From the NCBI GenBank assembly GCA_963716445.1, contig OY970313.1:2480001-2544000 (forward strand): a stretch of 64,000 bases of DNA, read 5' to 3'. A program made the position numbers and the translations under genes. Below are positions 56,933 to 64,000 of this stretch, in pieces. Every line of letters begins with the position of its first letter. Positions within the stretch are counted from its first letter, which is position 1. Source of the DNA: JAAYBF01 sp963716445. Its GTDB lineage: Bacteria > Actinomycetota > Thermoleophilia > Solirubrobacterales > Thermoleophilaceae. The notes below the pieces were generated by a model, which was given only the letters and a program-made list of their open reading frames with translations, ran no database searches and was not told where the DNA came from.

Positions 56933-58702
56933 TCAGGCCGCGGCGCGCTCGGGCACGCGCAGCACGGGACGGATTCCGCTCGAGACCTCGATCGCGCCCT
57001 CGGCGAGCAGCTCGTCGACGCGCACCAGGATGTCGGCGCGGCGCATGTGCGAGCCGGCGCCGTAGCCGGGCAGGCCGTCGTAGGAGTTGCGCTCGATCTT
57101 CTGGCTGCGCCCGCCGTGGACGATCGCCGCGCAGGTCGTGCGGCCGATCGCCGGGTTGGCGAGGCGGGCCACCGAGACGATCGCCGAGTCGAGGTCCGCG
57201 ATCTCGTGGGCCGCCGGCGGGGCGACCTCGGGCACGAGCCCGCCGTCGCAGGCATCGCAGCACGGAAGCCCGTCCGGGCGCTCCGCCTGGGCGTGATCGC
57301 CGAAGTGGCGCAGGATCGCCTGCCGGCGACAGCGGTCGCCCTCGACATAGGCCCAGATCTCGCGGTACTGGCGCCAGCGCCCGCGCGCCCCCTCGGCGGC
57401 CGACGAGTGGCACGCCGCGGCGACCCGGCGATCGAACGGCGCGAGCACCCTGCCGGCGACACGGTCCGGCGACGACGGCGACGGGGAGATCGCCCCGGCG
57501 CGGGTCAGGTGACCGAGCACGGCGCGCAGGCGGTCGGGAGCCCCTCCGGCCGTGCGGACCAGCTCGGCGGCGTCGACGGCGTAGCGGCCCGTCTCGTCCG
57601 CGGCGGCGCGCAGCCGCTCGTAGAGCCCGGCGGGCAGCTTCTCGTCGACCTGCTCGCGCTTGATGAAGTGGACGTGCAGCGCCTTGTCGCGGTTCTCGGC
57701 CAGCAGCAGCGCGCGCGCCGCCAGGCCGTCGCGACCGCCGCGGCCGGCCTCCTGGTAGTAGGCCTCGAGCGACGACGGGACGCTCGCGTGGACGACGGTC
57801 CGGACGTTCGGCTTGTCGACCCCCATGCCGAAGGCGTTGGTCGCGACGATGACGCGGACCTCGTCGGCGAGGAAGCGGCGCTGGACGGTCGCGCGCGTCT
57901 CCCGGTCGAGTCCGGCGTGGTAGGCGGCCGCCGGCTCGCCAAGCGCCTCGCAGAGCTGCTCGGCGATCTCCTCCGTTCCCGCGCGCGTCCCGGCGTAGAC
58001 GATCGCGGGCAGCGCGTCCGGCGCGGCGAGCGCCTGGGCGATCAGCGCCCGCTTGTGGTGCGGCGCGGGGCGAGCGACGGCGAACGAGACGTTCGGGCGG
58101 TCGAAGCCGGTGGCGACCTTCAGCGGATCGGCGAGACCGAGCCGGCGGGCGATGTCGAGCGCCACCCGCGGCGTCGCGGTCGCGGTCGAGGCGACGATCG
58201 AGCCGGCGCCGAGATAGCGCGCGGCGTCGGCGAGGCGGAAGTAGTCCGGCCGGAAGTCGTGCCCCCACTGCGACACGCAGTGCGCCTCGTCGACGACGAA
58301 CAGGCCGATCCGCACGTCGCGCATCGCCTCCAGGAAGCCGGGCGACGCGAACCGCTCGGGCGCGACGTAGAGCAGTCGCAGGTCACCCGCGGCGGCGCGG
58401 CGGATCTCGCCGGCGTTGGCCGCGGCGTCGCGTTGGGCGTTGACGAGCGAGACCCGGTCTCCCAGCCCGCGGGCCTCCAGCGCCTCGACCTGGTCCTGCA
58501 TCAGCGCCACCAGCGGCGACACGACGATCGTCAGGTCCTCGCGCATCAGCGCCGGCAGCTGGTAGCAGAGCGACTTGCCCGACCCGGTGGGCATCACCAC
58601 GAGGACGTCGCGCCCCTCCAGCGCCGCCTCGCACGCCTCGCGCTGCCCGCGCCGGAAGGCCGTGAAGCCGAAGTTCTCCTGGAGCGCGCCGACGAGGTCC
58701 AT
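56933..58702 (-). CDS. recQ: RecQ-type ATP-dependent DNA helicase inside the purine operon
   Basis: This 589-residue 3'-5' DNA helicase has Walker A MPTGSGKSLCYQLPAL, DEAHCVSQWGHDFRPDY, SATATPRV, GMGVDKPNVR (motif V) and an Arg finger region in QEAGRGGRDG. The zinc cluster is visible as CRRQAILRHFGD ... CCDACDGG, then an RQC-like winged helix. There is no HRDC domain. It sits between purF and purN in the same direction with short spacers, an unusual place for a repair helicase. A separate internal promoter is possible. Confidence 0.93.
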   Translation of the reverse strand: MDLVGALQENFGFTAFRRGQREACEAALEGRDVLVVMPTGSGKSLCYQLPALMREDLTIVVSPLVALMQDQVEALEARGLGDRVSLVNAQRDAAANAGEIRRAAAGDLRLLYVAPERFASPGFLEAMRDVRIGLFVVDEAHCVSQWGHDFRPDYFRLADAARYLGAGSIVASTATATPRVALDIARRLGLADPLKVATGFDRPNVSFAVARPAPHHKRALIAQALAAPDALPAIVYAGTRAGTEEIAEQLCEALGEPAAAYHAGLDRETRATVQRRFLADEVRVIVATNAFGMGVDKPNVRTVVHASVPSSLEAYYQEAGRGGRDGLAARALLLAENRDKALHVHFIKREQVDEKLPAGLYERLRAAADETGRYAVDAAELVRTAGGAPDRLRAVLGHLTRAGAISPSPSSPDRVAGRVLAPFDRRVAAACHSSAAEGARGRWRQYREIWAYVEGDRCRRQAILRHFGDHAQAERPDGLPCCDACDGGLVPEVAPPAAHEIADLDSAIVSVARLANPAIGRTTCAAIVHGGRSQKIERNSYDGLPGYGAGSHMRRADILVRVDELLAEGAIEVSSGIRPVLRVPERAAA

Positions 58703-58786
58703 CGCCCGGCCACAGTACCGCCGCGCCCGGCCGTGAAGCGGGCCGTGCGCCAGGCGTCACACCCGTCGCGGGATCGTCGCGCGACG

Positions 58787-60226
58787 TCAGCTGCGGCCGG
58801 CGGCGAGCGGCAGCTCGAAGGCGTACTTGCCCTGCGCGTCGCCGGTCCCGTCGAGCGGGTAGTCGCCGGAGAAGCAGGCGTCGCAGTGGGTGCCGCGCTC
58901 GCCCCGGATCGCCTCGTAGACGCCCTCGAGCGACAGGTAGGCGAGCGAGTCGCAGTCGAGCTCGGTGGCGATCTCCTCGACGGTCCGCCCGTGGGCGACC
59001 ATCTCGTCGGTCGTCGACATGTCGACCCCGTAGTGGCAGGGGTGGCGGATCGGCGGCGCCGAGATCCGCATGTGGACCTCGAGCGCGCCGGCGTCGCGCA
59101 GCATCTGGACGATCTGGCGAGTCGTGTTGCCGCGCACGATCGAGTCGTCGACGACGACCAGCCGCTTGCCCTCGACGACCTCGCGCAGCGGGTTGAACTT
59201 CATCCGCAGGCCGTGCTTGCGCAGCTCCTGGCCCGGCTGGATGAAGGTGCGCGCGACGTAGCGGTTCTTGATCAGGCCCTCGTCGCGAGGGATCCCCGAC
59301 GCCTTGGCGAAGCCGGCGGCGGCCGGGTTGCCGGAGTCCGGCACGGCGACCACGACGTCTGCCTCGACGGGCGCCTCGCGCCAGAGGATCTCGCCCATCT
59401 TGCGCCGCGAGACCTGGGTGCGGTTGCCCTCGAGGATCGAGTCCGGCCGCGCGAAGTAGATGTGCTCGAAGACGCAGAACGCCTTGCGCGGCGAGTCGAT
59501 CGCCTGCCGCGACTCGATCTCGCCGTCGCGGATCGCGACCATCTCGCCGGGCTCGACCTCGCGCGCCAGCTCGGCGCCGATGATGTCGAACGCGCAGCTC
59601 TCCGACGCCACGCACCAGCGCTCGCCGAGCCTGCCGAGCGACAGCGGCCGCAGCCCCGCGCCGTCGCGGAAGGCGACCAGCGCGTCGGTGGTCATGACGA
59701 CCGTCGAGAAGGCGCCCTGGAGCCTCGGCATCACGTCGGCGAGGGCATCCTCGATCGAGTCGGCCTCGTGGGTCGACAGCAGCGCCGCGATGATCTCGGA
59801 GTCCGAGGTGGAGCGGAACGAGACGCCCTTGTCGAGCAGCTCGGTGTGCAGCTCGACGGCGTTGATCAGGTTGCCGTTGTGCGCGAGCGCCACCTGGCGG
59901 CGATCGGAGCGGTAGACCGGCTGGGCGTTCTCCCACGCCGACGAGCCGGTCGTCGAGTAGCGCACGTGGCCGACCGCCATGTCGCCGGTCAGCGCCTTCA
60001 GCTTCTGCTCGTCGAAGACCTGGGACACCAGCCCCAGATCCCGCACGGTCATGATGTGGCCGTCCTCGCAGGTCGCGATCCCCGCCGACTCCTGCCCCCT
60101 GTGCTGGAGCGCGAACAGCCCGAAGTAGGCCAGCCGCGCCACCTCCGACTCGGGCGCGAATACGCCAAACACGCCGCACTCGTCGCGCGGCCCGTCGCGA
60201 TCGGGGATCGTCAGTTGAGAGGTCAT
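58787..60226 (-). CDS. purF: Amidophosphoribosyltransferase
   Basis: This 479-residue enzyme performs the first committed step of purine synthesis. The N-terminal 16 residues (MTSQLTIPDRDGPRDE) are a propeptide removed to expose the catalytic Cys17 of CGVFGVF. Glutaminase motifs follow (RYSTTGSSAWENAQP, HNGNLINA). The PRPP loop is VVVDDSIVRGNTTRQIV. Cys in FCVFEHIYF, HPCHYGVD and THCDACFSGDYP match the four [4Fe-4S] ligands of the Bacillus-type enzyme. Confidence 0.96.
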   Translation of the reverse strand: MTSQLTIPDRDGPRDECGVFGVFAPESEVARLAYFGLFALQHRGQESAGIATCEDGHIMTVRDLGLVSQVFDEQKLKALTGDMAVGHVRYSTTGSSAWENAQPVYRSDRRQVALAHNGNLINAVELHTELLDKGVSFRSTSDSEIIAALLSTHEADSIEDALADVMPRLQGAFSTVVMTTDALVAFRDGAGLRPLSLGRLGERWCVASESCAFDIIGAELAREVEPGEMVAIRDGEIESRQAIDSPRKAFCVFEHIYFARPDSILEGNRTQVSRRKMGEILWREAPVEADVVVAVPDSGNPAAAGFAKASGIPRDEGLIKNRYVARTFIQPGQELRKHGLRMKFNPLREVVEGKRLVVVDDSIVRGNTTRQIVQMLRDAGALEVHMRISAPPIRHPCHYGVDMSTTDEMVAHGRTVEEIATELDCDSLAYLSLEGVYEAIRGERGTHCDACFSGDYPLDGTGDAQGKYAFELPLAAGRS

Positions 60227-60326
60227 AGAGACCGACTCGAGAGCCCGGCTGGGCAACCACCGGCAAAGCCCAGCCCGAGCACTCCAGGGTACCAGCGTCC
60301 GCACGGCTGGCCCAGGTGCTCGCGAC

Positions 60327-62593
60327 TCATCGAAACACCCTGGCCAGAGCGCCGTGAGCGGAGCCGAGCTGGTGGAGCGAGACGCGCAGCGGCCGCGTGC
60401 CGAGCGTCGCCTCGAGGGTGTCGCCGCCGACAGCGCCCAGCACGTCCGTGGGGACGCGCTGCGCCAGCCGGTCGATCGCCTCACGGGTGCCCGAGACGAT
60501 GAAGCCGCCGACGGCCTCGCCGAAGAGGTAGGGCTCGAGGGCGGCGTAGGCCGGCTCGGCGTCGCCGTCTCCGCTGGCGAGCTCGATCGTGGCCCCGACG
60601 CCGCCGGCGAGGCAGCTCTCGGCGATCGCGACGAGGAAGCCGCCCTCGGCGATGTCGTGAGCGCTGGCGAGGTCGCCGGAGCGAACGGCGTCGCGGACGG
60701 CGTCCTGGGCGCGCTCGACGGCGGCGATGTCGATCGGCGCGAGCGAGGTCGGCAGCGGCTCGCCGCGCAGCTTCGCCAGCTCGGAGCCGGCGAGCGACGG
60801 CTGCGGCGTGCCGCACATCGCGACCACGTGGCCCGCCTCCGCGAAGCCGATGCCCGCCGTTCGCGCCACGTCGGGGACCGCGCCGACCATCCCGACGACC
60901 GGAGTCGGGTAGATCGGGCCGTCGCCGGACTGGTTGTAGAGCGAGACGTTGCCGCCCACGACCGGGACGCCGAGCTGCTCCAGCGCCGCGGCCATGCCGT
61001 CGACCGCCTGCGAGAGCTGCCAGGCGATGTGCGGCCGCTCCGGATTGCCGAAGTTGAGGCAGTTGGTCAGGCCGAGCGGCTCGGCGCCGACGCAGGCGAG
61101 GTTCGAGGCGCACTCGAGCACCGCCTCGACCGTCCCCCAGTAGGGGTCGCAGGCGACGCGGCGGCCGTTGCCGTCGATCGAGATCGCGATCCCGCCCGGC
61201 CCGCCGCTGTCGTGGACGAGCTGCAGGACGGCCGCGTCGGCCGCCTCGGGGCGGCGGACGGTGCGCGACTGGACCAGCGAGTCGTACTGCTCGAACAGCG
61301 GCCGGCGCGAGGCGAGGTTCGACGAGCCGAGCAGCGCGAGCAGGATCGCCGCCGGATCGTCGACGGCCGACGCCCCCTCGCCAGCGGTCGCGGCGACGAG
61401 CTCCTCCAGCGTCCGCTTCGGCGCCGGATAGATCTGCTCGGCCGGCGCCTCGGGCTCGAGGTCGTAGAGCGGGCAGTCGTCGACGAGCGCCTCGACGGGC
61501 ATGTCGCCGACCAGCTCGTCGCCGTCGAAGATCCGCATCCGCCGGCTGTCGGTGACCTCGCCGATCACCGTGCAGCGGACCTCCCAGCGGTCGCAGACCT
61601 CGCGCACGGCGTCGAGCCGCTCCGGCTCCACCACGCAGAGCATCCGCTCCTGGGACTCCGAGACCATGATCTCGAACGGCTCCATGTCGTCCTCGCGCAG
61701 CGGCACCTTCGACACGTCGATGTCGAGGCCGACCTCGCCCTTAGAGGCCATCTCCGACGACGACGACGATAGGCCGGCGGCGCCGAGGTCCTGCAGCGAC
61801 GCGAGCAGCTCGCGGTCGAGCAGCTCGAGGCAGGCCTCCATCACCTTCTTCTCCTCGAACGGATCGCCGATCTGCACGGTCGGCCGCTTGTCGGCGTCGT
61901 CGGCGCCCAGCTCGGCGCTCGCGAGCACCGAGGCCCCGCCGATCCCGTCGCGCCCGGTCCGCGCGCCGAGCAGCACGAGCGGGTTGCCGACGCCGGCCGC
62001 CGCGCTGCGGATCAGCCGCTCCTGCGGGGCGATCCCGAGGCACATCGCGTTGACGAGGCAGTTCTGCTCGTACGGCCCCTCGAAGTAGACCTCGCCGCCG
62101 ACCGTGGCGACGCCGATCGAGTTGCCGTAGTGGCCGATGCCGGAGACCGCGCCGTCGAGCAGGTAGCGCGAGCGCGCGGAGTCGAGCTCGCCGAAGCGCA
62201 GCGAGTCGAGCACCGCGATCGGCCGCGCGCCGACGGCGAAGATGTCGCGCATGATGCCGCCGACGCCGGTGGCCGCCCCCTGGAACGGCTCGACCGCGCT
62301 CGGATGGTTGTGGGACTCGACCTTGAAGGCGACCGCCAGCCCGTCGCCGACGTCGACCGCGCCGGCGTTCTCGCCCGGGCCCATCAGCAGGTGCGGCCCC
62401 TCGGTCGGCAGCCGCCCGAGCAGCTTCTTCGAGTGCTTGTAGGCGCAGTGCTCCGACCACATCAGCGAGAAGACCGCCAACTCGAGCCCGTTCGGCGGGC
62501 GGCCGAGCTTGTCGCGGATCAGGTCGTACTCCCGATCGGTCAGGCCGAGCGCCCGGGCCTCCTCCCGCAGATCCGACGTCGCGGCCTCGAGGC

Positions 62594-62597
<4 letters not shown>
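60327..62597 (-). CDS. purL: FGAM synthase large subunit
   Basis: This 756-residue small-type PurL needs separate PurQ and PurS. The signature KVESHNHPSAVEPFQGAATGVGGIMRDI comes first, then GDPFEEKKVMEACLEL, LQDLGAAGLSSSSSEMA and the second half with VVGGNVSLYNQSG and SAHDIAEGGFLVAIAE. It converts FGAR to FGAM with ammonia from PurQ. ATG overlaps the purQ stop by four bases. Confidence 0.96.
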
Positions 62598-63262
<665 letters not shown>

Positions 63263-63275
63263 CCGGCGGCCCCGG

Positions 63276-63500
63276 TCACTCGACCGTCAGAACTTCGTAG
63301 TCCTCGATCAGCGGGTTGGCGAGCAGCCGCTCGCACATCTCCGGCACCCGCGCGGCGTCCTCGACGTCGAGCTCGACCAGCCGCCCGACGTGCACGTTCG
63401 CCACGCCGTCGAAGCCGAGCGCCGGCAGCGCCCGCTCGACCGCCTGGCCCTGCGGATCGAGGATGCCCTCCTTGGGACGGATCAGGACGCGCGCCCTCAC
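63276..63500 (-). CDS. purS: FGAM synthase small subunit
   Basis: This 74-residue PurS comes from a GTG that overlaps the purC stop by four bases (an in-frame GTG 21 bases upstream is unlikely, as it would add residues that precede the domain). The fold runs VLIRPKEGILDPQGQAVERALPALGFDGVANVHVGRLVELDVED. It dimerises and holds PurL and PurQ together. Confidence 0.93.
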   Translation of the reverse strand: MRARVLIRPKEGILDPQGQAVERALPALGFDGVANVHVGRLVELDVEDAARVPEMCERLLANPLIEDYEVLTVE

Positions 63501-64000
63501 GACCGCGACCGCTCCAGCCACGCCGAGAACGGCTCGTCGGCGATCCGCTCGTAGGCCTCGACGTAGCGCGCCCGCGTGCCCTCGACGACCTCGTCGGGGA
63601 TTGCCGGGGCGGGCGGCGACTTGTCCCAGCCCGAGCCGCTCGCCCAGTCGCGCACGAACTGCTTGTCGAAGCTCGGCTGCCCGTGTCCGGGCTCGTAGCC
63701 GTCGGCGGGCCAGAAGCGCGAGGAGTCGGGGGTCAGCACCTCGTCGGCAAGCACGATGGTCCCGTCCGCCCTCCGGCCGAACTCGAACTTCGTGTCGGCC
63801 AGGACGATCCCGCGCTCGCGCGCGTGCTCGGCGCCGAAGCGGTAGAGCTCGAGCGACAGCCGCCGCAGCTCTTCGAGCAGCTCGCGGTCGCCGAGGATCT
63901 CGGCCGCGCGGTCGAAGTCGACGTTCTCGTCGTGGTCGCCGACCGCCGCCTTGGTCGCGGGGGTGAAGATCGGCTCGGGCAGCTGCTGCGACTCGACCAG
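63497..64000 (-). CDS. purC: SAICAR synthetase, N-terminal part beyond the window
   Basis: This is the C-terminal 167 residues of a PurC-type ligase: PEPIFTPATKA, DENVDFDRAAEILG, GIVLADTKFEFGRRADGTIVLADEVLTPDSSRFWP and PSFDKQFVRDWASGSGWDKSPPAP. The ADTKFEFG and DEVLTPDSSR phrases contact nucleotide and aspartate. The frame is open to the right edge, so the start lies outside. It is upstream of purS and is the first purine gene visible. Confidence 0.95.
   Translation of the reverse strand: MVESQQLPEPIFTPATKAAVGDHDENVDFDRAAEILGDRELLEELRRLSLELYRFGAEHARERGIVLADTKFEFGRRADGTIVLADEVLTPDSSRFWPADGYEPGHGQPSFDKQFVRDWASGSGWDKSPPAPAIPDEVVEGTRARYVEAYERIADEPFSAWLERSRS

Noticed and set aside
56402..60502. 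1366-codon plus-strand frame antisense to purN, recQ and purF
   Set aside because: It is the antisense shadow of real genes with clear motifs on the minus strand.

Overview
The window is about 64 kb of very GC-rich, densely coded chromosomal DNA from an aerobic actinobacterium. The best guess is class Thermoleophilia (Solirubrobacterales or a relative). The basis is protein style only: an actinobacterial-type fused 2-oxoglutarate dehydrogenase, a type II citrate synthase, a trans-acting-enoyl-reductase-like protein, a beta-carbonic anhydrase of the mycobacterial kind, many GTG starts and GC-saturated third codon positions. No rRNA or marker gene is present to fix the taxon.

Layout. 1-6.2 kb: unrelated housekeeping and hypothetical genes (membrane protein cut by the window edge, SDR, flippase-like protein, small secreted protein, a frameshifted Bcp peroxiredoxin, an Fpg/Nei glycosylase, a RpiB-like isomerase, a cupredoxin). 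6.2-10.5 kb: an Rrf2 regulator convergent with a sulfate ABC importer (binding protein, two permeases, ATPase). 10.7-18.9 kb: aminoglycoside-phosphotransferase-like kinase with a HAD hydrolase, cyclophilin with a DEAD-box helicase, quinone reductase, PfkB kinase, small membrane proteins and citrate synthase. 19-24 kb: secreted GH6 glycosidase, HD phosphohydrolase, MetF and an MBL hydrolase. 24-28.1 kb: a single 1357-residue 2-oxoglutarate dehydrogenase polypeptide that keeps its own lipoyl and E3-binding domains. 28.2-30.8 kb: SDR, LuxR-type response regulator, tRNA-Asp, a candidate small RNA and a lower-GC NYN gene.

30.8-47 kb is a phosphate region. Five sites with exact 11-nt-periodic GTTCAC-like direct repeats (PHO-box-like) precede a membrane glycosyltransferase-like gene, a secreted 5'-nucleotidase, a Tat-exported PhoX/DUF839 protein, a pair of divergent PhoB-type regulators (one without a receiver domain) and pstS. 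The pstSCAB-phoU operon follows, then two adjacent half-size CHAD genes, a convergent SixA-like phosphatase and polyphosphate kinase. Together they form a coherent set for scavenging, importing, sensing and storing phosphate; no PhoR-type kinase lies in the window.

47-54.5 kb: enoyl-reductase-like protein, cNMP-binding protein, a long unexplained hairpin, oligoendopeptidase F, VOC protein, carbonic anhydrase, a lipoprotein, a RelE/ParE-like toxin-antitoxin pair, and tRNA-Val, tRNA-Glu and tRNA-Lys. 54.7-64 kb: a leftward purine operon purC-S-Q-L-F-recQ-N-H with a RecQ helicase in the middle; purC runs off the right edge.

No CRISPR array, insertion sequence, prophage or biosynthetic cluster was seen. 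The most unusual elements are the Pho regulon architecture, the self-contained OGDH fusion, the split CHAD genes, the candidate sRNA next to tRNA-Asp and several hairpin repeats.
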